In this document: positions 1 to 10,467 of the stretch, in pieces
Layout of the letters: each line of letters begins with the position of its first letter
How positions within the stretch are numbered: the first letter of the stretch is position 1
Source: Anomaloglossus baeobatrachus
Lineage: Eukaryota; Chordata; Amphibia; Anura; Aromobatidae
Assembly: GCF_048569485.1 (NCBI RefSeq)
Contig: NC_134357.1
Location: 111,212,744 to 111,276,743, forward strand
DNA: 64,000 nucleotides
Direction: 5' to 3'
Made by a program: the position numbers and the translations under genes
Notes under the pieces: model-generated
The model's input: only the letters and a program-made list of their open reading frames with translations
Database searches by the model: none
Told to the model about the DNA's origin: nothing

Positions 1-439
1 AAAAGTGTTGTGCAAACATATCTCAATGAGGTTTCCACACAGTGTAAAGAATGAGGGTCTGCATAGTCCCGAGAGTCCATTTAATCTCGGATCCTGTTAC
101 TAGCGGTGCAGGGTCATGGAGGTTTTCGAGGTTACAGCACCACTCGGGATTATATTTATTCATGTTTCCAGACATCAGGTAAATTCACTGTGAAGGTTAT
201 CTGCCTCCTGCAGATTTTGCTCGTCCTAAATCTTGTAAACCATATTGCCACATTGTGAGAACAGAAGCATTCCTGCTGCTGAACACACACCCATCCTGTA
301 AGGAAGTCTCGCTGCTCTGTATCTGAGTCTTGTAATGGCCTTTCATTTACATGTAAACATTGTACATAGTTTTTGTTTTTGAGTTCACTTAATGTAATAT
401 TGATATGGCGCGTGGCCTTTTTTTTTTTTTTTTGTTTTT
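1..439. other. TBC1D12 intronic sequence, nothing recognised
   Basis: AT-rich sequence upstream of an L2 fragment. I looked for the preceding TBC1D12 exon, which in human ends just before the GGPYHD segment, and did not find it. It therefore lies left of the window. Confidence 0.5.
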
Positions 440-1062
440 ACCTCTGTATTAAAGAGTTAAAGACATTGTCTCCCGCCTGGACTACTGCAACCCCCTGCTC
501 TGGGGCCTACCTTCAAATAGTTTCACACCCCCTACAATCCACCTGTCCCCCGCTATTCCTTGGATTCTCCTCTCTGCCAATCCCATCACTGGCTTCCCAT
601 TGCCCAACGACTCAAGTTCAAAACTCTAACCATGACATACAACGCCATCCACAACATGTCCTCTCCATACATCTGTGACCTAGTCTCCCGCTACTTACCT
701 GCACGTAACCTCTGATCCTCACAAGATCTCCTCCTCTACTCCTCTCGCATCCCCTATACTCTGGAATGCTTTGCCACAACATATAAGACACTCACCTACC
801 TTGAAAAGCTTCTTCCGACAAGCCTACAACCTTCCGTAACCATCAGTCCTCCATAGCCCCGCACAACCATCTCTACCCTCACCTACGGTATCCTCACCCA
901 TCCCCTGTAGACTGTGAGCCCTCGCGGGCAGGGTCCTCTCTCCTCCTGTACCAGTCTGTGCCTTGTATTGTTTGATTATTGTACTTGTCCCTATTATGTG
1001 TACTCCTTTTCACACATAAAGCACCATGGAATAAATGGCGCTATAGTAATACTAATAATCAC
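440..1062 (+). mobile_element. L2-clade LINE, 3' end fragment
   Basis: The + strand encodes broken pieces of the C-terminal part of an L2/CR1-group reverse transcriptase protein: SRLDYCN near 467, ICDLVSRYLPARNL near 670 and a final segment around TVSPRGQGPLSS near 910. These match, piece by piece, the better copy on the minus strand at 19850-20685. The fragment ends with the typical tail of this family, an AGCACC..ATGGAATAAATGGCGC motif, then AATAATAAT-like repeats. In-frame stops and indels show a dead, 5'-truncated copy, as is usual for LINEs. It lies in a TBC1D12 intron. Clade assignment is from memory of the motif and tail. Confidence 0.75.
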
Positions 1063-1089
1063 GTTAACCATATGTCTCTTGGATTTCAG

Positions 1090-1161
1090 GGGGGACCATA
1101 CCATGACTTGCTGCACAGTGTGCTGGGGGCCTACACGTGTTACAGACCAGATGTTGGCTAT
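1090..1161 (+). CDS. TBC1D12: TBC1D12 coding exon (TBC domain, part 1 of 5 in window)
   Basis: This exon encodes 24 residues, [17 protein letters not shown] followed by YRPDVGY, nearly identical to the TBC domain of vertebrate TBC1D12. It is bounded by a TTTCAG acceptor ending at 1089 and a GTATGT donor at 1162, and it is in phase 0 at both ends. TBC1D12 is a TBC-fold protein reported to bind Rab11 on recycling endosomes and to act in membrane traffic and neurite outgrowth. The last codon is the Tyr of the YxQ glutamine-finger motif; Val-Gln opens the next exon. The arginine finger would be in an exon left of the window. Paralogue TBC1D14 was considered; later exons (ITSEKLF, SLMKD) fit TBC1D12 better, and the neighbouring NOC3L agrees with TBC1D12. 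Confidence 0.93.
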
Positions 1162-1446
1162 GTATGTTGACCTTTTTACCTTTGTGTTGAGCCTTCGTAT
1201 AAAGCGTGTGGTGTTATTTTTGCAGCCTTCGTGTTGGCCATTATAGGCTGCTTTTCTGTCGTTTAACCCTGATGAGATGAAGAAATAAGTTAACCCCTTA
1301 ATGGGGTTTACCAGTTTTTCATGTAATTTGAACCTACGTTTAAATGGAGCGGTGGTCAAGAATGCTCCATGGATCAGTAACACATGTGCTCCTTTTATTT
1401 TCCTCTGGACTGCCGAAGATTGAGTACTGCACTTGGTATAAACTCT

Positions 1447-1859
1447 TTAAAGCATCACTCCAGCTAGGTTTTTTTTATTTCTCTACTGTAGCGGTGCTTT
1501 AAATGTAAGTCCACTGTCATATACTCACCTCCCGGCGTCTTCAACGTTTATCCAAGCCACTCCGGTCCCGCGGCGCCATTTTGTGACAATACCTTCTGAC
1601 TGGCCGGCAGTCAGACGTTATATTACAGACGCTCAATGCATTTCTGAAAGCCAGAACAAGGCTCTGAGATGCATTGATGGGTGACCTCTGGTGCTCCATG
1701 AAACACCAGAGCTGCCGGCAGGTCACAAATTGCCAAGCCCAACAGAGCAGTAGTGATAGTCGATGAAGCCGCCGGAATTCTGGTATCAGACCAGGGTCAA
1801 GGGACTTGTATTTAAAGCATCACTCCAAAACAAACACCACCTCTGGAGTGCGGCTTTGA
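1447..1859. mobile_element. TTAA-type palindromic MITE
   Basis: It starts at TTTAAAGCATCACTCC (TTAA at 1447-1450). The same motif recurs in direct orientation at 1811, and an inverted GGAGTGCGGCTTT closes the right end near 1857. The TTAA-plus-AAAGC terminus resembles the T2/Kolobok or piggyBac class. It has no coding capacity. Confidence 0.55.
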
Positions 1860-2072
1860 GTTTTTTGTGAATTCCTTCTGCATACTGTATTTTTTTTGCC
1901 CAAGTAATTTAAAGGGGTGTCAAAAATTAAAGACGGTTAAAAGGTCATCCTTACAAACAGCACACAATCTTATATATGATCCAGGTGTGGAATTTGACAG
2001 AACCACAATGTGGACAGGAATCGAACTGTTTCAGAAACAATATAGCAGACCTTCACAGACAACCCATTTTAA

Positions 2073-2414
2073 GGCTATGTGCCCATGTGTGTGCGCTCTG
2101 CACAGCAGCGTAATGTCACCGCATGTCCGCTTTAGAGCGCAGCTGAAAAGCTCCGTTCTGAAACTTTGGTGACTGCAGAATTCGTGCGCTCTGGATGCTG
2201 CCTCTGCCTATAGACCGAATGGAGACCGCATGCAAAGCGCACGAAAGAAGTGACATGTTGCTTTTTAGAACGCAGCGATTTGGCAGCATGCAAATCACTG
2301 CGTTCCAAAACGCAACGTGGGTACGGATTATGCACAATCTTCATAGATTGTGCTGGGGACGCAGGACGCATGCAGTTATGCTGCAGTGCAATACGCACAC
2401 GTGGGCACAGAGCC
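2073..2414. mobile_element. Harbinger-like MITE
   Basis: The ends GGCTATGTGCCCA (2073) and TGGGCACAGAGCC (2414) are inverted repeats next to TAA-like trinucleotides. Many copies in this window share GGCTATG/CATAGCC-type ends and 3-bp TWA target duplications, which is typical of PIF/Harbinger. The interior contains paired inverted segments rich in CGCAG. There is no transposase. Confidence 0.6.
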
Positions 2415-2460
2415 AAAAGGTCCTGTTCACCATTCGATATCACATACCTTGTATAAATTA

Positions 2461-2683
2461 GGGCTCACTCACACTTGCGCTATTTTGACGCAAACGGAAT
2501 CAGTCACTAATGTAGTACAGTTCATTTATTTACAGTGGAAGTGCGACATCGTGTGGACACAAGCGGGTACTGCATGAGACACACACGCGCCATAGTAACG
2601 CGCTTCCACTGTAAATAAATGAACTGTACTACATTAGTGACGGATTCCGTTTGTGTCAAAATAGCGCAAGTGTGAAACTAGCC
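2461..2683. mobile_element. Near-perfect palindromic Harbinger-like MITE
   Basis: The element begins GGGCTCACTCACACTTGCGC and ends GCGCAAGTGTGAAACTAGCC, flanked on both sides by TTA (2458-2460 and 2684-2686). The arms extend about 95 bp each, including ACAGTTCATTTATTTACAG and its reverse complement, around a loop of roughly 40 bp. The arms are very well preserved, so the insertion is probably fairly recent. Confidence 0.8.
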
Positions 2684-3585
2684 TTATAAAAACTAACAAT
2701 GTTTTCCATTTATATCTTGTTATAAGCAGGACAAGTTATGACATGTACTTACATAACCACTTGGTGTCTTATGTGTAAAGCAATGTGAATGTCCACATAG
2801 TAAACTGTGTACTGAGGACACACACGCTCAATTACACTCACAGCTTGTTTTCTACATGGTGATATGTTGCAAGGCATCCAAAAAATATCTAACCTGCTGC
2901 CCTGCTTGTTAAGAAAGGAGCCGAGCCTCTGCAGTAGAATGGCTGACTCCATCAAATGGGAAGTAAGAAGGGATTCTGTTGTTGGCTGCCAGAGGGGAAG
3001 ACCTTAAAAAAAAACAAAAAAAACCCCATTGTAAATTACTTTAAGATTGCTATTACAAGCCTTTCGGGACTTGTGTGTGATGATTCACAGGATAACCCCT
3101 TTATGCGTTTCAAGTCTGTATTTCTCCATTTTCCTGTTTACCTTTTGTGGATAAAAATAAAGTAGGCAGAGGCTGCAGACTTCAAAATATACTTGTATCA
3201 TTTAGCCCTGATATAATCCGCCTCGGGCTTTGCTGTAAATGCCCCAATGCCATGAATACTTTGCAAAAGTTTTAGGCGCTGTGGAAAAAATGCCAGCAGT
3301 GGATCTTGATGATTTGCCAAAGTGCATTCAGCATGGCAGAACATTCCTCAGACGACCATTAGTAACTTGATATAAAGCAGCCAAGCTGTGTAAGTGCGGG
3401 GATTTTTGCTTGTGGTGCCAATACTCTATACTTAATAAATCATGATGTTCTCTATTTTCTCATCATTTGCATATCAGTAACCTGTCTGTTTCCACAATTT
3501 CATGACTTTTCCTTCTTGGTGTTGCAATATCAATATTGAATTGTGTATGAAGTATAAGGCTGCCACACACACCCACACAGAGATA
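2684..3585. other. Intronic sequence, nothing recognised
   Basis: AT-rich with a short A-run near 3007. No coding, RNA or repeat signal that I can support. Confidence 0.4.
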
Positions 3586-4238
3586 CGGTGGAACCTCAGA
3601 TTACGAGTAACCCAGCGAGCATTTCGCTATACAAGCAAAGCTTGCTGTAAATTTGTAACTCTGTTTACGAGCAATGCTTTGCTGTACGAGCAAATACTGC
3701 ATACACTTCCGGTTCCGTACTTTAACCGTGCTCTGACCCGCTCTTGTAGTCCGCACAAACACACACAACCACACACAAACACGCATACACACATTATGCT
3801 CACCTTACCTTCCATTCCATCGCCGGCCTCCTGGTTCTTGTAGTTCGCCGGTACAGGATGTGTATCGGGTAACCATCGCGACGAGGGAGGAACTTCCGCT
3901 GTCAGCCGCTACTCAAAGGCAGCGCGCTGGCCAGTCAGAGGCACGCGGCTTCTGCCTTTGACGTCAGCACTCTGGCAGTGAAAGGTTCGGCATCGGTCGC
4001 TATGGTTACTCGATACACATCCTGTACTGGAGAACTACAAGAACCATGGGGCTGGTGATTGAACAGAAGTGTGTGTGTGTGGCCATAATAGGGGACCAGG
4101 ATGGGACATTGAACAAATTGTGGAACGAATTGTCTGAGCTTCCATTATTTCCTATGGGAAATTTTGCTTTGCTAGACTAATTTTGGTTTACAAGCACACT
4201 CCCAGAACGGATTGTTCTCGTAAACCAAGGTTCCACTG
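3586..4238. mobile_element. Tc1/mariner (pogo-like) non-autonomous element
   Basis: The termini CGGTGGAACCTCAGATTACG (3586) and its inverted partner ending CAAGGTTCCACTG (4238) are flanked by TA on each side, the Tc1/mariner target duplication. CAGTGGAACCTnGGTTTACGA ends are a known pogo/mariner-type terminus in vertebrates. The interior has repeated 'tacgagcaa' motifs near both ends and a CA-rich stretch near 3755-3795. No transposase frame is seen. Confidence 0.75.
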
Positions 4239-5064
4239 TATATCAAATTGCACGCGGCAAATGTTTCCGCAGCTGGAACGTGTGTGGCTCATTCCATGAT
4301 GATCAGTAGAGTGGGTACTCCTGCTCTGTAATTGTCAGCCTTTCGTATGTGTGTGCCTACAGAGATGACGGTCAGTCACTATTGGGATCGCACACTTCAC
4401 TGAAAAGTCCCAGACTGGGCAGGCATAGATGAAGAAAACACAGGTTAGAAGTAAGTCTCATCCCAGATCTCTCAGCTCCTCCTAGTTTGATGCATCCGGT
4501 GCATGCACTGTGACACCAGGTTACTGGCCTCTGCCTGACCTGCGCATGCACCGGGTGCTGCCAGGGCTAACCTGTGCCAATGTACCTGAGCTAAGGGGAT
4601 ATCCGTCAAGCCAGAAAAGAGGCTGACCAGTGCGACTGTTCAGGGGCGAGGAGCTGCCTCTGTCTTTTTAGCAACCTATAATGCAGGAAAACAAAATGTG
4701 TGTGGAGACCTATTCAGAAACCATATCCCCTGCATTATAAACCAGGACTAGCTGCTTTGTGGGGTGAGAGGTCCTGACCGTGTCTCTACAATACTGGCTC
4801 CTCCATTCTGTGAATGAGTTCTGTGACTGGATACAAATGGTTATTATTGTTTTATTGACTCCTTATTGCTGCACAATATTGCCGGATACGTATTCCCCAT
4901 TATTCTGAGCTTATTCATTGGTGTCCTGTGGCAGTAGCCGTATCCCGTGCATCCTGTGTACTGTATACAGCAGTTGTCACACCAGCCCAAGCTTCCAGCT
5001 GTAGAGCGAATCTATAACTATTTATTAATGAAGCTCTTCTCTTCATTTTGCTGTTTCCGGGCAG
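4239..5064. other. Intronic sequence, nothing recognised
   Basis: No gene or clear repeat seen up to the acceptor at 5064. Confidence 0.4.
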
Positions 5065-5193
5065 GTCCAGGGCATGTCCTTCATCGCAGCAGTGCTCATT
5101 CTGAACTTGGAAGAAGCTGATGCATTCATCGCCTTTGCAAATCTTCTCAATAAGCCATGCCAGCTGGCCTTCTTCCGGGTAGATCACAGCATG
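5065..5193 (+). CDS. TBC1D12: TBC1D12 coding exon (TBC domain, part 2)
   Basis: A 129-nt, phase-0 exon encoding 43 residues beginning [20 protein letters not shown] and ending FFRVDHSM. The CCGGGCAG acceptor ends at 5064 and the GTACGC donor starts at 5194. The first two residues complete the Y-V-Q motif; in TBC domains this Gln acts in trans on the Rab-bound GTP. The exon length and sequence are essentially those of the vertebrate gene, with no disabling change. A 131-residue open frame runs antisense through this exon, but it is only a shadow of the conserved coding sequence. Confidence 0.95.
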
Positions 5194-5562
5194 GTACGCC
5201 ATACCAATATCTCCGCCATGTGATAGACTCACACAGCCATTCTTCATAGTGGACTTCTTGGCTTCCTGAGTTGGCAGCCTTGATAAAAGAGCCTTTTTAC
5301 TGGGACACAATGTCTTCTGTGATGCAGAGCAGAATATTTTCTCTAATTGCCTATAAGATTTTAGTCTGAATGGTGCTGATGATACCTTTATTACTAATAG
5401 AACGATATTGTGCGCTTTCCGGGTTTTCGTTGGTTTTTTTTTTTAATTTATTGTGTATTGTGCATTTTCTTCTCTGTATAGGTCTCGTGGAGTATATGAG
5501 TTGTCTTACCTGCATGCATTTCACTATTGTAATTTGGTATCCGCTTTTAGTTTTATACAGAA

Positions 5563-5915
5563 TCTGTCACCAGGTTTTTTCCTCCCCCCATCTGAGAGCA
5601 GCATAATGTAGAGATAGAGACCCTGATTACAGCGATGTGTCACTTACTGAGCTGTCTGCTGTCATTTTGTTAAAATCAGTGTTTTTTTTCTGCTGCAGAC
5701 CTACCAGTTATACAGAGCTCATGAATATGCTGGACTACCTGGCAGCACAACAAGTAGTCCTCTAATGATAATCTACTGCTAATTAAACAGTGGTATTATC
5801 AAAACTACACTAAGCAGACCAGTAAGTGACACATCGCTGGAATCAGGGTCTCTGCCCATACGTTATGCTGCTCTAAGATTAGCTGGCAAAAACTGGGTGA
5901 CAGATTCCCTTTCAA
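5563..5915. mobile_element. Palindromic MITE, T2-like
   Basis: Left CAGAATCTGTCACCAGG and right CTGGGTGACAGATTCCC are inverted. The internal arms AGAGACCCTGATTACAGCGA and its inverse at about 5835-5855 extend the palindrome. The ends resemble the AAGGGAAYCTGTCACC termini of the T2-like copies at 18459 and 23393. A fragment of a right end of the same type appears near 39650-39675. Confidence 0.6.
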
Positions 5916-6528
5916 TAAGTATTATATATAAAGAATGGTACAGCAACATCTTGGGACAAGTGGATCCTGTTTTGAGGGACAGGCGCAGGTCTTCGCTTCC
6001 GCTGCATGAGATTTTCTGAAGGGTAAGGCTAAGTTCACACTTCCGTTGTTTTGCATCAGTCACAATCAGTCTCCTAGAGGAATTACGGTATCCTGCAAAA
6101 TATTTTGCAGGAATCCTGTTTTTCCCCATAGACTTCTATTAGTGACGGATTGCGACTGATGATGCTGCGTTGCATCTGCTGCGTCGCGGTCAGTCGTTTT
6201 TTAACTGACCGCCGGGCGGGAGCAACGCAGCCTGTAACGTTTTTTGAGCAACGTAATCCGTAGGATTTTGCTGCGCATGCGCTCTCTGGCTCCCTGCACC
6301 CGTAACCAGGATACACACCGGGTAACCAAGCAATGCGCTTTGGTTAGTTACCCGATATTTACAGTGGTTACGGGTGCAGGGAGCCCGCGCTAAGCGGTGT
6401 ATGCTTCGGGTAACTAAGCAAAAAGTGCTTTGCTTTTAGTTACCCGATATTTACCCTGGATACAGTGTGCAAGGAGGCCGACACTTCCCCACTCGGTTCC
6501 GCCCCCTCCCACACTCCGCATGTGTGCA

Positions 6529-6529
<1 letters not shown>

Positions 6530-6562
<33 letters not shown>
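6530..6562. repeat. (CA)n microsatellite, left flank of minisatellite
   Basis: About 16 CA units. A second CA tract flanks the other side of the array at about 7580-7608, within a duplicated ACTCCGCATGT...CACTCACYTGTCCCCAGCC context. Confidence 0.85.
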
Positions 6563-6565
<3 letters not shown>

Positions 6566-6604
6566 TTGTCCCCAGCCCTGCAGTCCCTGCGGCTCTGACA
6601 TCCT

Positions 6605-7572
6605 CGGCTCTGCCCCCTCACGCTCCGCCCCCTCACGCTCCGCCCCCTCACGCTCCGCCCCCTCACGCTCCGCCCCCTCACGCTCCGCCCCCTCACGCTC
6701 CGCCCCCTCACGCTCTCCGCCCCCTCACGCTCTCCGCCCCCTCACGCTCTCCGCCCCCTCACGCTCTCCGCCCCCTCACGCTCTCCGCCCCCTCACGCTC
6801 TCCGCCCCCTCACGCTCTCCGCCCCCTCACGCTCTCCGCCCCCTCACGCTCTCCGCCCCCTCACGCTCTCCTCACGCTCTCCTCCCCCTCACGCTCTCCT
6901 CCCCCTCACGCTCTCCTCCCCCTCACGCTCTCCTCCCCCTCACGCTCTCCTCCCCCTCACGCTCTCCTCCCCCTCACGCTCTCCTCCCCCTCACGCTCTC
7001 CTCCCCCTCACGCTCTCCTCCCCCTCACGCTCTCCTCCCCCTCACGCTCTCCTCCCCCTCACGCTCTCCTCCCCCTCACGCTCTCCTCCCCCTCACGCTC
7101 TCCTCCCCCTCACGCTCTCCTCCCCCTCACGCTCTCCTCCCCCTCACGCTCTCCGCCCCCCTCACGCTCTCCGCCCCCCTCACGCTCTCCGCCCCCCTCA
7201 CGCTCTCCGCCCCCCTCACGCTCTCCGCCCCCCTCACGCTCTCCGCCCCCCTCACGCTCTCCGCCCCTCTCACGCTCTCCGCCCCCTCACGCTCTCCGCC
7301 CCCTCACGCTCTCCGCCCCCTCACGCTCTCCGCCCCCTCACGCTCTCCGCCCCCTCACGCACTCCGCCCCCTCACGCACTCCGCCCCCTCACGCACTCCG
7401 CCCCCTCACGCACTCCGCCCCCTCACGCACTCCGCCCCCTCACGCACTCCGCCCCCTCACGCACTCCGCCCCCTCACGCACTCCGCCCCCTCACGCACTC
7501 CGCCCCCTCACGCACTCCGCCCCCTCACGCACTCCGCCCCCTCACGCACTCCGCCCCCTCACGCACTCCGCA
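6605..7572. repeat. C-rich 15/17/18-bp minisatellite with ordered variant blocks
   Basis: A tandem array of units built on CGCTCYCCNCCCCCTCA. The blocks are ordered: 15-bp CGCTCCGCCCCCTCA units; 17-bp CGCTCTCCGCCCCCTCA; 17-bp units with CCT in place of CCG; 18-bp units with an extra C; 17-bp CCG units again; and finally about a dozen CGCACTCCGCCCCCTCA units. The strand is extremely C-rich. Two overlapping open frames of over 430 codons run through it only because the units lack stop codons; they are not genes. Confidence 0.95.
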
Positions 7573-7575
7573 TGT

Positions 7576-7611
<36 letters not shown>

Positions 7612-8759
7612 CTGTCCCCAGCCATGCTGACCGCGGCACTGACGTCCTCAGCTCCGCCCCCCGAACTTCGCCCCCCCGTACACTCGCCCACCTGCACACA
7701 ACGGAGTCCGACAATGAAATTCTTTTCTTTGTCATCCGTTGTACAATGCATCAGTCACATGCGTCAAACAACGCATGTGACTGATGCAAAACAACGGAAA
7801 TGTGAACTTAGCCTAAGACACACAGAGCATCAATCTCCTGCGGGCGAAAGTGTTGCAACAGCGGCCATGATTGTTTTCAGGTGACTTATGGCTGCTCTAT
7901 TTTGCAGGTGAAAAGGAATTCCATCATAAAATAACGTGTCCATTAATGATTATTACGTTGTTTTCAATATTTATTGTTAATTTTTAATGGCATTGTGGTT
8001 TGGTTTTAAAGGACAATCAGCAAAACCTTGCTGTCATTAATTAGTTTTGAGAAACCTAATCTTGTCTGTGTCACACAGTTTTTCTCAGTGTCTGCTACTC
8101 TGTATGTTCATACCTTAACCCCTTCACGACCGCGGGCAGTAAAATTACGTCCTATTTTAACGTGACTTAACGACCAGGGACGTAATTTTACTGCCTAAAC
8201 TTCATTTGATTGCCGTGGCCATAGCAACGGCTTTCAAATGATGTCCCCTGCTGTTTCTTACAGCAGGGGACCTTTGCTTGACCCTAGGGGGGGCGGCATC
8301 GCCACCCCCTATCGACGATCGATGTGATTGGCTGTTCAAATCTGAACCGCCAACCACATCGATCGCACTAATTTCGGCAAAAAAAATGCCCGAATTAGTG
8401 CGATCCTGTGAGATCCAGCTATGAGATGCCGCAGCTGCTGCAGCATATCATAGGTGGACCTCAAACATGTCTCCCCCAGCCCCTGCAGCACTGATTGGAG
8501 CGATCGTGCTATGACGCGCAATCGCTCCAATCAGTGTGCAGTGGGGCGGTGTGATTTGCCGGTGGCCGCCCTCCCCAGGCCTGTGCTGGCCTGCGAGCCC
8601 TCCCCCAACATGTCTGCAGCGTGCAGTGGCTGGTACTTGTGGTACCACGCCACCGCCGCTGCTGCCGCCGCCGCCGCCCTAGCTGTCACCGCTGCTGCAC
8701 GTGAGTACTGTGCACACTTTGCAGCCAGCCCGTGCGCGCTCCCGTGGTGCCCCTGCGCG

Positions 8760-8995
8760 CTGCCATGGTAGCCCCTGCCGTGCCCCCCCCCGCGATCTGC
8801 TCCCCCCAACCCCCCCCCCCCCCGACATCCCGATCTGCTCCCCCCGCGATCTGACTGCCTCCCCCATTATCTCTGTTCTGCAGCTCCCTCTCCGGTCTCC
8901 CCCTCTGCTCTCCCACCCCCCCTCTGCTTCCCCCCCCCCCCCTCTCTGCTCTCACTCCCCCCCCCTCTCCCCCTCTGCTCTCCCCCGACGTCCTC
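8760..8995. repeat. Low-complexity C-rich tract
   Basis: Runs of 8 to 12 C separated by TCTGCTC-like spacers, inside the TTAA element. The frames across it are compositional artefacts. Confidence 0.85.
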
Positions 8996-9164
8996 TTACC
9001 TGTCTTCACCGGCCTGATCACATCTGCGTCCATCGCTGGGTCCTTCCTGGGCATTCTGCTGATCTGCCTGCTGCTCCTGTAAAGCTGTCCATCTCTCTGC
9101 CATCTATTCCTCTGCAGCTCTTCTGGTCAGTGTTCCTCCTGCTAGTCCTCTGGGTACTGTGAGT

Positions 9165-9740
9165 ATAACTTTTTTTTTTTTTTCCGTATCCCCTGTCCAT
9201 TTTTACACCTCATCTGTCCGTGCGTCCCGCCAAGCGCTGATCAGGGATGCAGATAACGGATCGGCATCCCTGCTCAATTTTTGGCGTGACTTTTTTTTTT
9301 TTTTCCGTATCCCCGACGCTTTTTGTATCGCATCCGTCCGTGCGTCCCGCCAAGCGCTGAACAGGGATGCAGATAACGGATCGGCATCCCTGCTCAATTT
9401 TTGGCGTGACTTTTTTTTCCGTATCCCCGACGCTTTTTGTATCGCATCCGTCAGTGCGTCCCGCCAAGCGCTGATCAGGGATGCAGATAACGGATCGGCA
9501 TCCCTGCTCAATTTTTGGCGTGACTTTTTTTTTTCCGTATCCCCGACGCTTTTTGTATCACATCCATCCGTGCGTCCCGCCAAGCGCTGATCAGGGATGC
9601 ACATAACGGATCTGCATCCATGGTCAATTTTTGGCGTGACTTTTTTTTTTTTTACGTATCCCCGACGCTTTTTTTTATCGCATCCGACCGTGCGTCCTGC
9701 AGCGGCCGATCAGTGCACTGCGTCTGTGCGTTTGAAAAGT
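9165..9740. repeat. Five ~117-bp tandem repeats, each with a hairpin
   Basis: CGTATCCCC recurs at 9185, 9306, 9420, 9536 and 9655 (spacings 121, 114, 116, 119). The first four units contain CAGGGATGC...GCATCCCTG-type inverted 9-mers around AGATAACGGATCG, so the transcript or single strand could fold into a hairpin; the last unit is diverged. A T-tract of variable length separates the units. Confidence 0.9.
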
Positions 9741-9937
9741 CAAATGGCGCTCCTTCTCTTCTGAGCCCCGCCATGCGCTCAAACAATTTATTTCCACCAC
9801 ATATGAGGTATCTGCGTACTCAGGAGAAAATGCACAATACATTTTATGGTGCATTTTTTCCTGTTACCCTTGTGAAAAAAAAAGCTACCTAGTTGAAGCA
9901 ACCGTTTTGTGGTAAAAAAAAAAAATTTTTCTTTTCA

Positions 9938-10320
9938 CGGCTCAACGCTATAAACTTCTGTGAAGCCCCCAGGTGTTCAAAGTGCTCACCAAACATCTAG
10001 AAAAATTATTTGAGGGCTCTAGTTTCCAAAATGGGGTCACTTGTGGGGGAGCTCCACTGTTTAGGCACCATAGGGGGTCTCCAAACGTGACATGGCGTCC
10101 GCTAATGATTCAAACCAATTTTGCTGTCAAATGGCGCTCCTTCTCTTCTGAGCCCCGCCATGCGCCCAAACAATTACTTTCCACCACATATGAGGTATCT
10201 GCGTACTCAGGAGAAATTGCACAATACATTTTATGGTGCATTTTTTCCTGTTACCCTTGTGAAAAAAAAAGCTACCTAGTTGAAGCAACTGTTTTGTGGT
10301 AAAAAAAAAAATTTTTCTTT
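9938..10320. repeat. ~390-bp tandem unit, copy 1
   Basis: The unit starts CGGCTCAACGCTATAAACTT and ends in GTGGTAAAAAA...TTTTTCTTT. Further copies start at 16565, 16951 and 17345 (spacings 386 and 394). DIRS element A sits exactly between copy 1 and copy 2. An earlier partial copy of the unit's 3' half lies at 9737-9935. Confidence 0.9.
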
Positions 10321-10467
10321 CTTTTTCGCTCCTAATTGGGAGACCCAGACAGTGGGTGTATAGCTACTGCCTCTGGAGGCCGCACAAAGAACTACACTTA
10401 AAAGTGTAAGGCCCCTCCCCTTCTGGCTATACACCCTCCCGTAGGAGTACGGATTCCTCAGTTTTAG
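10321..10467 (+). repeat. DIRS A left inverted terminal repeat
   Basis: Begins CTTTTTCGCTCCTAATTGGG and runs to CCTCAGTTTTAG. Its reverse complement is found at 16378-16520. The DIRS group has inverted rather than direct terminal repeats. Confidence 0.9.

Larger units (their letters stand above)
6027..7813. mobile_element. Harbinger-like element carrying a minisatellite
   Basis: The terminal inverted repeats GGCTAAGTTCACACTTCCGT (6027) and its inverse ending AAATGTGAACTTAGCC (7813) are flanked by TAA at 6024-6026 and 7814-7816. The 3-bp TAA duplication and GGC ends fit PIF/Harbinger. Sub-terminal ATGCATCAGTCACA-type repeats are present on both sides. The interior is two inverted TTAGTTACCCGATATTTAC blocks (6350-6460) and a 1 kb C-rich minisatellite. 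It has no transposase, so it is non-autonomous. Confidence 0.7.

Noticed and set aside
6430-7884. Open frames of 484 and 439 codons on the + strand
   Set aside because: They follow the 15/17/18-bp C-rich minisatellite, which lacks stop codons in these phases. The protein would be a repeat of RSPPPHALRP-like peptide.
8640-8710. Possible exon with an ACGTGAGTAC donor in an Ala-rich GCC-repeat frame
   Set aside because: It lies inside the non-autonomous TTAA element and the frame is a GCC/GCT repeat. No acceptor or family supports it.
9159-9604. Open frames on both strands with repeated peptides
   Set aside because: They are translations of the ~117-bp tandem repeat.
9165-9740. Possible CRISPR-like array (regular repeats with hairpins)
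   Set aside because: The context is a vertebrate nuclear transposon; spacers are not unique and no cas genes exist. It is a tandem repeat.
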